A DNA stretch of 64,000 nucleotides, from positions 744,001 to 808,000 of the forward strand of contig CBDBHT010000007.1 in NCBI GenBank assembly GCA_965205965.1, in the 5' to 3' direction. Shown here one piece after another: positions 26,605 to 34,464 of this stretch. Both the position numbers and the translations under genes were made by a program. How positions within the stretch are numbered: the stretch's first letter is position 1; each line of letters opens with the position of its first letter. Origin of the DNA: Bin55 sp965205965. GTDB taxonomy: Bacteria; Pseudomonadota; Gammaproteobacteria; Pseudomonadales; Azotimanducaceae. The notes beneath the pieces were generated by a model. That model made no database searches, was not told the origin of the DNA, and saw only the letters and a list, made by a program, of their open reading frames with translations.

Positions 26605-27758
26605 TGAGAGAAGGTTACAGGCAGATAACAGTTGAATCGAATCAACCCATACATCCGCAGAAACGCAAGTTGATCGGAGATTTCCTATCTCCTTTCGTTA
26701 CTGGTATCCAATACGAGATAGACGGCGGAAATGTACTGAATCTGTTTATCGAATCCGTTGATTTTCAGTCCTTCAAGTCATTCGGAGAGAGACTAAAGAA
26801 TGAACGAAGTAATGAGGAATACGATTCGATCATTGATGAGATCGTTTCGGCTGTGGATGGTGTTAAGTCTTATGGCTTGAAGTTGGGAAAGCGTGTGTAT
26901 GTGGGATACAACGATGAACGGAAGGTCAAGGACAGGAAAGCCAAATCCCAACATAGGACCAGAAAACGGCAATTATCGGATCATAGGTTGGAGAATGATT
27001 TTCCTCTGAACTACAGAAACAGAATAGTCTGTGGAGACAGTTTAGGAGTGTTGAGGAATCTTCCAGACAATTGTGTGGACATCATGCTTACGTCCCCACC
27101 CTACAACTTCGGATTGGAGTATCACGAAACCGACGATGCAAATGATTGGGATGAATATTTCAATCAGTTGTTCGCAATCTTCAAGGAAACCATAAGGGTA
27201 TTGAAGCATGGTGGGAGAATGGTTGTAAATGTCCAACCTCTCTTCTCCGACTACATACCCACCCATCACATCGTATCGAAGGCGTTGATGGATATGGGGA
27301 TGCTTTGGAAGGGGGAAATTCTATGGGAGAAGAACAATTACAACTGCAAGTACACGGCGTGGGGTAGCTGGAAGAGTCCTAGTAGTCCCTATCTGAAATA
27401 CACTTGGGAATTTATCGAAGTGTTCTGCAAGGGATCATTGAAGCATACTGGCAACAAAGAGAGCATCGACATAAATGACGAGGAGTTCAAGAAGTGGGTG
27501 TACGCCAAGTGGTCTATCGCTCCCGAAAGGAAAATGAAGGAATACGAACACCCAGCGATGTTTCCCGAAGCATTGGTGGAACGGGTATTGAAATTGTTCA
27601 GTTACCGGAACGATGTGGTTTTGGATGTGTTCAATGGTGCTGGAACAACAACTTATGTCGCTAAGATCCTAGGTAGAAGATATCTGGGAATTGATATATC
27701 TAGTGATTATTGCAGAATGGCCGAAAGGAGGGTTAATGGAATTCTTGATCTGTCATGA
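26604..27758 (+). CDS. DNA methyltransferase (N4-cytosine/N6-adenine type, beta-class order), intact passenger gene
   Basis: SAM-dependent modification methyltransferase of about 384 residues. The catalytic motif IV is TSPPYNFGLEY at about residues 155-165, and SAM-binding motif I follows near the C-terminus as DVFNGAGTTTYVAKILGRRYLGID: the order IV then I is the beta class. TSPPY is more usual in N4-cytosine enzymes, but adenine activity is possible. Motif VIII/X-like segments lie in between (EKNNYNCKYTAWGSWKSPSSP). The first ~130 residues are not recognised and may belong to target recognition. Start at ATG 26604, overlapping the transposase stop (TAATG); GTG 26583 is an alternative. The stop overlaps the next start (ATGA). 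This is the only long intact gene of the element, suggesting selection for the modification activity. Confidence 0.9.
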   Translation: MREGYRQITVESNQPIHPQKRKLIGDFLSPFVTGIQYEIDGGNVLNLFIESVDFQSFKSFGERLKNERSNEEYDSIIDEIVSAVDGVKSYGLKLGKRVYVGYNDERKVKDRKAKSQHRTRKRQLSDHRLENDFPLNYRNRIVCGDSLGVLRNLPDNCVDIMLTSPPYNFGLEYHETDDANDWDEYFNQLFAIFKETIRVLKHGGRMVVNVQPLFSDYIPTHHIVSKALMDMGMLWKGEILWEKNNYNCKYTAWGSWKSPSSPYLKYTWEFIEVFCKGSLKHTGNKESIDINDEEFKKWVYAKWSIAPERKMKEYEHPAMFPEALVERVLKLFSYRNDVVLDVFNGAGTTTYVAKILGRRYLGIDISSDYCRMAERRVNGILDLS

Positions 27759-28399
27759 CAGTACCTACATTGGACGATTTGTGGACAAAGTACAACGACA
27801 CAATGATTTCGAGCATGGAGGAGTAGATACAGACTACCGACAGGGCTAGTGGCGGCGTTCAAAGGTCTTTTTGAAGAGAGATTTGGTTGAATCCATCGCA
27901 AGTGGATTGATACTGCGAGTGTGGCATGATCTTGATGATACAGAAGTGGTGAATCACATACGAGAGAACATTGCCGATTACGAGTATAGATTCAAGATTG
28001 ATGTTCCCGTGGTTGTGCGGGATGAATTGGTCATTGCCGTTGAGTGCAAAGCCTATGCGGAAAATACCATGTTGAAGCGAATATTGTTTGATGGATATTT
28101 GATACGAAGGCATTCAATCCGAATGCCGACATTGTTCTCTTTCAATTGGAAAGTCAGTTGGATGGGGCTATTCTTCGATATTTACAAACAAGATTTTTGG
28201 TTCTGCCAGCAGTCGTACACTAATGTCTTTCTTCGATTACAGGCTTGATATCGTTACGTTGCTTGAAGGAGATAGGAAGGTCGATAGACCGATCCACAAG
28301 CCAGAGTTCTTCAAGAAGATGAAGCGAGTGAGTTTGCAGAAGGCTTACGATCTCTTTCGCTCGAAACTGCAGTCGTATATGTATGAAAAGGAGATTTAA
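27755..28399 (+). pseudogene. Frameshifted restriction-endonuclease-like gene linked to the methyltransferase
   Basis: Starts with ATG 27755 overlapping the methyltransferase stop (MTVPTLDDLWTKYNDTM), then hits a stop at 27824. Homologous-looking pieces continue in other frames: LPTGLVAAFKGLFEERFG, then LVESIASGLILRVWHDLDD with DVPVVVRDELVIAVECKAYAE (from about 27880), then NPNADIVLFQLESQLDG, and finally DYRLDIVTLLEGDRKVDRP to the end. The core ELVIAVECKAY with an upstream acidic region fits a PD-(D/E)xK nuclease fold (E-x-K). Gene order and overlap with a methyltransferase support a type II restriction enzyme remnant; the specificity is unknown. At least three frameshifts are needed, so no active nuclease is expected. 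Confidence 0.72.
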
Positions 28400-28531
28400 A
28401 TGACTGACAAGAAACGAAAGCGGAGCAGACTCCTCAAGAACATACCGCAACGGATCGATGCGGACGGTGAAACGATTCTGAAGGCGATATTTGCAGAGGC
28501 GGATTCGAGAATCGAAAAGTCAAGGGGTTAA
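28400..28531 (+). CDS. Small basic ORF at the end of the IS1595-type element
   Basis: 43 codons, ATG 28400 to TAA 28531, directly after the nuclease remnant (its TAA abuts this ATG) and just inside the right inverted repeat. The product is basic and hydrophilic (TDKKRKRSRLLKNIPQRID, then ETILKAIFAEAD). No family recognised. Its uninterrupted frame among decayed neighbours may be chance given its length. A ribosome-binding-like AAGGAG lies about seven bases upstream (28388-28393). Confidence 0.4.
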   Translation: MTDKKRKRSRLLKNIPQRIDADGETILKAIFAEADSRIEKSRG

Positions 28532-28539
28532 CTTCATTT

Positions 28540-28563
28540 TGGATAATTATGTATATAAGCCCC
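28540..28563 (-). repeat. Right terminal inverted repeat of the IS1595-type element
   Basis: 24 bases, reverse complement begins GGGGCTTATATAC; followed by the second ATTAGATA copy at 28564-28571. Confidence 0.95.
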
Positions 28564-28571
28564 ATTAGATA
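28564..28571. repeat. Right target-site duplication (ATTAGATA)
   Basis: Exact copy of 25638-25645, marking the insertion point between relA and adk. Confidence 0.93.
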
Positions 28572-28657
28572 CTTCAAGATGGTATTGTGGGTGTAGTGTC
28601 GTCAGGTTGTTCGATACAAGGATCACTAAGACCTTTCTATACGGTGAAGAAGCAGGA

Positions 28658-29311
28658 GTGACCGATATCAACGTCATAATTTTCGGACCTCCTGGTGCAG
28701 GAAAAGGTACACAAGCGCAGTTTATTTGCGAAGAATTCAATATCCCTCAAATATCGACGGGGAACATGCTTAGGGAGGCTGTAGCGAGCGGTTCAGAACT
28801 GGGGCGAAAAGCAAAGCATCTTATGGATTCTGGCAATCTCGTACCTGACGAGATCATCATTAGGTTAGTTGAATCGCGCATTCAACAGCCTGATTGCACT
28901 AACGGCTACTTGTTTGATGGATTTCCTCGAACGATTGCTCAAGCTAAGGCTTTATCGGACGTTAACGTTGAAATTCATGCAGTCGTCGAGTTGCAAGTTT
29001 CGAGTGATGAAATCGTAAAACGAATAACTGGACGGCGCGTCCACGAATCCAGTGGAAGGGTTTATCATGTGGAGTTCAACCCACCTGACTTTGAGGATAA
29101 AGATAACGTTACCGGTGATCCTCTTGTTCAGCGAGATGACGACATGGAACAAATCGTGCTTAAAAGATTAGCCGTTTATCAGCAGCAAACGGCACCGTTA
29201 ATTGATTATTATCGGGAGACAAGCGCGGCTTATTTTGAAATCGATGGACATGCTGCCGTTGAGGAGATAAGTAGTGAAGTTAGCGAAAGTCTAAAGACAC
29301 TGATATCCTAG
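28658..29311 (+). CDS. adk: Adenylate kinase
   Basis: Interconverts ATP + AMP and 2 ADP. P-loop GPPGAGKGTQ, NMP-binding region with ISTGNMLR, FDGFPRTIAQA, and a complete long LID domain (GRRVHESSGRVYH, then QRDDD) are all present. The LID lacks zinc cysteines, as in gammaproteobacteria. I place the start at GTG 28658 (reading VTDINVIIFGPPG), which gives the normal N-terminus; the frame extends 17 codons upstream to 28607 without family resemblance and into the flank of the mobile element. About 217 residues. Confidence 0.94.
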   Translation: MTDINVIIFGPPGAGKGTQAQFICEEFNIPQISTGNMLREAVASGSELGRKAKHLMDSGNLVPDEIIIRLVESRIQQPDCTNGYLFDGFPRTIAQAKALSDVNVEIHAVVELQVSSDEIVKRITGRRVHESSGRVYHVEFNPPDFEDKDNVTGDPLVQRDDDMEQIVLKRLAVYQQQTAPLIDYYRETSAAYFEIDGHAAVEEISSEVSESLKTLIS

Positions 29312-29422
29312 CTCTATCCAGATATTCAATCGAAGACTTATAAAAGTTTGCTAATCATTGACTCTCAGGCACAGTGTGTACTCGTCCTTGTTGCGTAGAT
29401 AATGTTTGTTCGTCATGGTTCC

Positions 29423-30700
29423 TTATATATTGGTGTGATGGCTGTGCTCTTCACAGTCTAGCTCGACAGCTTGCCATACATGAGATGCTTTTTGTGGGAG
29501 AGGGAGGATAAGGACGGATGTGCCCAGACCGATCGAATCGACGAACTCTGGTATTTCAATAAGACAGTTTGCTTGGTCGAAGGTCGAGAGCCTGTTAGAA
29601 CTTTGATCGCCCGTTGGCCTAACATGGATTTCGTTTGAAAATACATGGAAGATACCCCGCTGATATTCTCGACGTCCTTTCTTATGAACAATTTCTAAAT
29701 CAGCTATTGCGGGTAATCGCATTGGAGTGCTAACGGGCATACCGGACATTCGGTCTAATGCCGGTGTTACGAATAATAGGTAAGTAATGATCGCCGAGAC
29801 GGGATTACCAGGCAGTCCAAAAAAAAGAGCCCCATCGACTTTCCCTACCGCGAGTGGTTTTCCCGGTTTCAAAGCAATATTCCAGAACTCTATCTGACCA
29901 ATTTCTTCGAGAACAATCCGAGTGAAGTCACTGTCACCGACAGAAACGCCGCCACTTGTAAGGATAACGTCAGCCGATTTTGCCGCTTTCTTTATCCCAT
30001 CGCCAATAATTGCTGGATCATCAGGTAAGCAGCCCAAGTCCATTACAGAAAAAGAGTTGGAATCCAACAATAATGATAATGCTATTCGATTGGAGTCGTA
30101 GATTTGGCCGCACTCCAAGCGCGACCTTGGCTCTTTAAGTTCCTCGCCCGTAGAAAAAATAGCAACGCGAATTTTACGAAATACCGTTACTGACTCAATT
30201 CCACATGCAGCCAACCGGCTAATTGCAAACGGGTCTAATCGTTGTCCAGCACGAGCTATGCGCTGCCCTTGCTCAACGTCAATCCCAGCGCGGCGAATAT
30301 TCATGTCGCTAGTTACATCTGAATTAAATGCTATCGAATTGCCCGTTCGCGTTACGTTTTCCTGCAAAATGACGGCATCTGCTCCAGCGGGCAAGGCGGC
30401 ACCCGTGAATATTCGTACTGTTTGGCCAGATTGCATCTTAATTTGGAACGGGTGGCCTGCCCGACTTTCGCCGACGACTTCTAAGGTGGGGGACTTATTG
30501 TCCTCCATGTCTCTCGTGTTTAATGCATATCCGTCCATTGCCGAACAGTCAAAAGGGGGCAAGTTTATTGATGCCGTAAAGGTACGGCTGAGAATTCGAT
30601 GAACGGCTTGCTTTAGGGGTAATGACTCCGATTCCCCTACCGGTTGCACAATTGATTCCAGCTTACGGACGGCCTCATCAACGTTTAACATCCTGCTCAT
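29423..30700 (-). CDS. moeA: Molybdopterin molybdenumtransferase MoeA
   Basis: Inserts molybdate into adenylylated molybdopterin to form the molybdenum cofactor. Family motifs: PPFDCSAMDGYAL near the N-terminus, GAALPAGADAV(I)LQE, IFSTGEEL, LTSGGVSVGDSDF and FGLPGNPVSAIITY. Start taken at ATG 30700 (30691 is also possible); the frame runs upstream to 30799 over tsaB. The start codon overlaps the divergent tsaB start in the four bases CATG. About 425 residues. No other molybdenum-cofactor gene is in the window. Confidence 0.93.
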   Translation of the reverse strand: MSRMLNVDEAVRKLESIVQPVGESESLPLKQAVHRILSRTFTASINLPPFDCSAMDGYALNTRDMEDNKSPTLEVVGESRAGHPFQIKMQSGQTVRIFTGAALPAGADAVILQENVTRTGNSIAFNSDVTSDMNIRRAGIDVEQGQRIARAGQRLDPFAISRLAACGIESVTVFRKIRVAIFSTGEELKEPRSRLECGQIYDSNRIALSLLLDSNSFSVMDLGCLPDDPAIIGDGIKKAAKSADVILTSGGVSVGDSDFTRIVLEEIGQIEFWNIALKPGKPLAVGKVDGALFFGLPGNPVSAIITYLLFVTPALDRMSGMPVSTPMRLPAIADLEIVHKKGRREYQRGIFHVFSNEIHVRPTGDQSSNRLSTFDQANCLIEIPEFVDSIGLGTSVLILPLPQKASHVWQAVELDCEEHSHHTNI

Positions 30701-31304
30701 GGCGTTAGTACTTGCTTTTGAAACTACTACGGACGTTTGCTCGGTGGCACTCGGTGATGGAATTACTAGCGTCGAAAAAATTGTCCTTGCTGAGCGCAAT
30801 CATAATGCTATGTTGTTACCGACTGTGGATCAAGTTTTGAGTGCGAGTTCGTGGTCGAGATCAGATATTGCTTGTGTCGCATTTTCAGCTGGCCCAGGTT
30901 CTTTTACTGGTGTACGTATTGCCGCTGCAGCCGCTCAAGGGATTGGTTTAGCATTGAATATCCCCGTCTGTCCAATAGGTACCTCTCTAGTTCAGGCTGA
31001 AATTGCGCGTATTAAAAATCCAGAACTCGTAAGGTTTGAAGTTGTACGCCGATCACGTAGGAACTTGATGTATGTGGCTTCTTTTCTCGCTGTCCATGGT
31101 GGTTGCAAACAGATAAAACCTGACCAGCTGGTAGACGAAGATTATTATGAATTTGCATCATATACGGTGTATGACAAATCCTTGATGCTTGATGCTTGTA
31201 CGGTTTTGAATATTGCTCTGAAGATGCAATCTAACTGGGTTGATTCGTCCCAAGCACTTCCATTTTACGTAGAGGGAGATACCCCGTGGATACCCACATC
31301 TTAA
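30699..31304 (+). CDS. tsaB: tRNA N6-threonylcarbamoyladenosine biosynthesis protein TsaB
   Basis: Partner of TsaD and TsaE in making t6A at position 37 of ANN-reading tRNAs. ASKHA-fold protein with the family start VLAFETTTDVCSVALG, SAGPGSFTGVRI and NIPVCPIGTS. 201 residues, somewhat short: the C-terminal half is reduced compared with Escherichia (231). The start ATG (30699) overlaps the divergent moeA start, leaving no room for separate leader sequences; the transcripts must overlap. Confidence 0.88.
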   Translation: MALVLAFETTTDVCSVALGDGITSVEKIVLAERNHNAMLLPTVDQVLSASSWSRSDIACVAFSAGPGSFTGVRIAAAAAQGIGLALNIPVCPIGTSLVQAEIARIKNPELVRFEVVRRSRRNLMYVASFLAVHGGCKQIKPDQLVDEDYYEFASYTVYDKSLMLDACTVLNIALKMQSNWVDSSQALPFYVEGDTPWIPTS

Positions 31305-31402
31305 TTTCATCACATCAGTGTGTGAGTCCAAACGTGGCTTCCAAGAGATAATCTTGTTGCTCTTCACGTCTGTTAACCGCGTAAATACCTAGGACTTAGC
31401 TG

Positions 31403-32083
31403 TTGCTGTTGCATGTAGGAAACCCCGATGACAGGGCGCTAAAACTTGCCGAACGCCTTCAGTTGAAGATTGCAACTGATTGCGATACGGTCGAAGGATG
31501 GCGGTTAATATTTTTGAATGGCCGTATCGGACTGGCGCATTCCGATGGTCGAAAGATCGTGCTTACCAATGAAGATGTTAAGCACCGGCTTAAGCAAGCA
31601 AGAGATCTTTTGCTGGCCAGGGCCTGTCGCGCCTCAAGAGGATTACGCGTACTTGATGGACTTGCAGGTTGGGGCACCGATGGGATAACGCTTTCTTACC
31701 TCGGGTGTAAGGTTACGATGGTCGAGATGAATCCGCTCGTGTTTGCGCTGCTCTACGAGCGGGTGGAACACTATCGCACGAATGCAACGTGCGTAAGAAC
31801 GGACATAAAAGAAATGCTCTTAGACGGGAACCAAGCATTTGATGTCGTCTACCTTGATCCTATGTTTTCTCGTCACCGAACAACTGCGAAGCCGTCATTG
31901 CGGATGCAAGTTCTCGAAGAAATTGGACAAGCAGTAGATGCTAAGCCTTTGGTGGAACTGGCACTTTCTACTGCTAGTGAACGCGTCGTAGTTAAGCGCC
32001 GTCGTAGCGACCCACCGCTAACCACAAGTCCAGATTATCAGGTTGTTGGCCGTACCGTGCGGTTTGACGTTTATCGTTGTTGA
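31403..32083 (+). CDS. rsmJ: 16S rRNA (guanine-1516-N2)-methyltransferase RsmJ
   Basis: SAM-dependent methyltransferase for G1516 of 16S rRNA. Motif I region VLDGLAGWGTDGITLSYLG is the family form (DATAGLGRDA in Escherichia), MVEMNPLV follows, and the catalytic motif VVYLDPMFSRH matches YLDPMFPxR of RsmJ; the conserved MRVLEEI-like segment is MQVLEEIG. Start TTG at 31403. 226 residues. Convergent with plsB, overlapping by 13 bp. Confidence 0.9.
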   Translation: MLLHVGNPDDRALKLAERLQLKIATDCDTVEGWRLIFLNGRIGLAHSDGRKIVLTNEDVKHRLKQARDLLLARACRASRGLRVLDGLAGWGTDGITLSYLGCKVTMVEMNPLVFALLYERVEHYRTNATCVRTDIKEMLLDGNQAFDVVYLDPMFSRHRTTAKPSLRMQVLEEIGQAVDAKPLVELALSTASERVVVKRRRSDPPLTTSPDYQVVGRTVRFDVYRC

Positions 32084-34464
32084 TGCTTGGCGAGCGATCG
32101 TTCCACCGCCGTTCTGAAATTCGCATCGACTAACGGCGTACAATATTCGATCAGATCGGCTAGATTAGGCAGAATTTCCGCCCCAGGAATGTGACTATCA
32201 TCCTTAGATTGGGCGTTTGTACAAAGGGAGTGTACCGTTCGTCGAAACATACTGACGTCAAAGTGATCAGAGCCTTCAAAGTTGCAATCGTTAGCAACTA
32301 GTTGAGCTTCTACCGATACGTCATCAACGTGTCCAATAGTCTCATCTTCAGCAGAAAGCAGTATGCAGGCAGTTGCATAAATTTTCTCAAGAAGTGGTGT
32401 AATGAGTATTGAAAGAAGATCCAGGCAATCATTTGTGTGTTGTTGGGTACGAACTGTGACGTATCCGTCCTTATCTATCGAAAGTAGCCCTATGCTTTCA
32501 AATCGTTCTAACCACAGCTGATTGGTTTCCATATTCGCTTGAAACAAAAGCGTACGTTCAATATGAGGAATCATGAATTGAGCTAATCGAACAATGCTGT
32601 CCGCGACAACTGGCGTATCTGAGCACGTCACAATTCGAGCAAATAGAGCGGGTACTGCAATGGTATGCAGTATGTTGTTTCGAAGCATTGAAATCGAACT
32701 TAAATGTTTTTTATCAAGCTCGTAGAATATCCGCCCTTCGTTCGAAACGCGATGCAAAATGCCAAAGTCTTTTACGTGTTGAATTAAATCATCTATCGGA
32801 AGATTAGAAATGCTGTAATGATGATCGCCGTTTGAGATGCGGATGAGCAGGCGTATGAATTCGATCTGCACTTTAAGTACATCCGCATTTTTTTGACGGT
32901 TTTTAGTGCCGTGCATAACCAAAGCAACAAGATTTACCGGATTTAGCACTGCCGCTGCATTGATGCTATGGACGATCCTATTTGCGAGTATTGATGTTTG
33001 CTGGTGTGTATCGGTTGTCTCCTCAAGGAACGTCGCTACATCAATTGGGTCGCCAAACCTGAGAATCACAGACCCAAATTTTTGACGAATGAGCTGTGGT
33101 GTTTTCATCACGTCCCATAAGCGTTCTTGTCTCTTGGGAATCCCTTTCAGTTCATTCTTAAGCGATTGTGCTTCGATCAATTTTTCATAACTGATATAAA
33201 CCGGAACAATTGCGATCGGTCGTCGTAAACCTCTTCGGATACCATCAATGATCATCTGTACGAATCCGAGACGTGGGCTGGTCATGATGCCCGACCTGCT
33301 TCTAGTTCCTTCTATGAAAAACTCAACGGAATGTCCCTGATTAAATAGTTGGTACAGATATTCCGCCAGCACACTTTTATATATAGGATTGTTGCGATAG
33401 GAACGTTTTATAAAAAAAGCACCACAACGCCTTAGCAAGCTTCCGACGACTGGCATGTTTAAATTTTCGCCGGCGGCGATATGCGGGATCATCAACCCTT
33501 CATGGAATAGAACGTAAGAAAGCGACAGGTAGTCAATGTGCGAGCGATGGTTGGGTGCGTAAACAAGTGTGTGCGACGCGGCGACTTCCCGCACCGGACC
33601 AAATCGTTCAACGTGAAGTCCGTCGAAAGCCTTAAACCAAAACACCTTGAGAATTTTTTGCATGGCGCGCATGGATATATAGGAGAGGTTGGACGCCATT
33701 CGCATGGCATCACGATAAGCTTTTTTCTCGTTAGCAATTACACGACCATTACTGTCTTTTATGGATTCGCGAACTTTCGGGCTTTGCAGAACATCGTGGA
33801 TCAAAGTTCGACGATGAGGAAGATCTGGTCCAAGCGTTGCGATGCGATCGTTGCGAAAGCGCATTCGGAGCAGCCGTGCCGTTTTCCGAATGTTCCAGTT
33901 TCCGCTACGTTCTCGATCGACGATTTCTGCCATTGCAATTGGTGAAGCGAACCGAACTAGAACGTCACTGCGGTTGAAGAACAAGCAGAGGAGCCGACGT
34001 AATCCAAAAGAAACTCCCCAGTCTTCAGAAAAAAAGGATCGTATTAAGGATCGGTCCTTATTAGCCACGCGACCCCAATAAATTGATACTGGGATAAGGT
34101 CTACATCTAGTGCCGGATTATCAAGAGATTGTTCTTGCAACCGTACCAGACGTTGAGAGTAGGTGTACATCGTCTGTTTTCTACGTACTCCAGCTCCTCT
34201 ATTGAGAAAAGCGATTCGTTTCGTTTCAGATGTTGATGTCACCGGTTCCCACGGGTTTGAAAGGTTGATTTGCTGTGATGCTAAGTCAAGAACCAAGAGG
34301 TCAATAATCGAACGCGTAGGCAGTATGTAGAAATACTGCCGATCGCCCCTAATGGATTCCGGAACAACGGTAATTCTGATTAGCCAAGAAACCATGTAGC
34401 GAAAAATTTGATACAGGGTCCTGCTCCAGGCAGGAGTAGGGTGATTAGTCTCTGGGCCCCTCAT
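32071..34464 (-). CDS. plsB: Glycerol-3-phosphate 1-O-acyltransferase PlsB
   Basis: Inner-membrane enzyme that acylates sn-1 of glycerol-3-phosphate using acyl-CoA or acyl-ACP, the first step of phospholipid synthesis. Acyltransferase block I is NHRSHIDYLSL (HxxxxD), block II GAFFIKRSYRNN, block III FIEGTRSRSG, block IV region IVPVYISYEK. The N-terminal and C-terminal extensions are those of the large PlsB form (about 800 residues). Start at ATG 34464 preferred (MRGPETNHP); ATG 34494 is also in frame. It overlaps the gspD 3' end by 20-50 bp and convergent rsmJ by 13 bp. Confidence 0.94.
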   Translation of the reverse strand: MRGPETNHPTPAWSRTLYQIFRYMVSWLIRITVVPESIRGDRQYFYILPTRSIIDLLVLDLASQQINLSNPWEPVTSTSETKRIAFLNRGAGVRRKQTMYTYSQRLVRLQEQSLDNPALDVDLIPVSIYWGRVANKDRSLIRSFFSEDWGVSFGLRRLLCLFFNRSDVLVRFASPIAMAEIVDRERSGNWNIRKTARLLRMRFRNDRIATLGPDLPHRRTLIHDVLQSPKVRESIKDSNGRVIANEKKAYRDAMRMASNLSYISMRAMQKILKVFWFKAFDGLHVERFGPVREVAASHTLVYAPNHRSHIDYLSLSYVLFHEGLMIPHIAAGENLNMPVVGSLLRRCGAFFIKRSYRNNPIYKSVLAEYLYQLFNQGHSVEFFIEGTRSRSGIMTSPRLGFVQMIIDGIRRGLRRPIAIVPVYISYEKLIEAQSLKNELKGIPKRQERLWDVMKTPQLIRQKFGSVILRFGDPIDVATFLEETTDTHQQTSILANRIVHSINAAAVLNPVNLVALVMHGTKNRQKNADVLKVQIEFIRLLIRISNGDHHYSISNLPIDDLIQHVKDFGILHRVSNEGRIFYELDKKHLSSISMLRNNILHTIAVPALFARIVTCSDTPVVADSIVRLAQFMIPHIERTLLFQANMETNQLWLERFESIGLLSIDKDGYVTVRTQQHTNDCLDLLSILITPLLEKIYATACILLSAEDETIGHVDDVSVEAQLVANDCNFEGSDHFDVSMFRRTVHSLCTNAQSKDDSHIPGAEILPNLADLIEYCTPLVDANFRTAVERSLAKHQQR

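Larger units (their letters stand above)
25646..28563. mobile_element. IS1595-family composite-like element ('transporter IS') carrying a restriction-modification-like module, 2918 bp
   Basis: Both ends are defined by sequence. The left end 25646-25669 and the reverse complement of 28540-28563 agree at 23 of 24 positions (both begin GGGGCTTATATAC), and the 8-bp direct repeat ATTAGATA flanks the unit. Inside, all on the plus strand, are a decayed IS1595-type transposase (25700-26604), an intact DNA methyltransferase (26604-27758), a frameshifted restriction-endonuclease-like gene (27755-28399) and a 43-residue ORF (28400-28531), joined by start-stop overlaps. IS1595 elements with passenger genes are known from the literature; a linked methyltransferase and nuclease inside one IS boundary is notable. 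It separates relA from adk. Confidence 0.93.
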
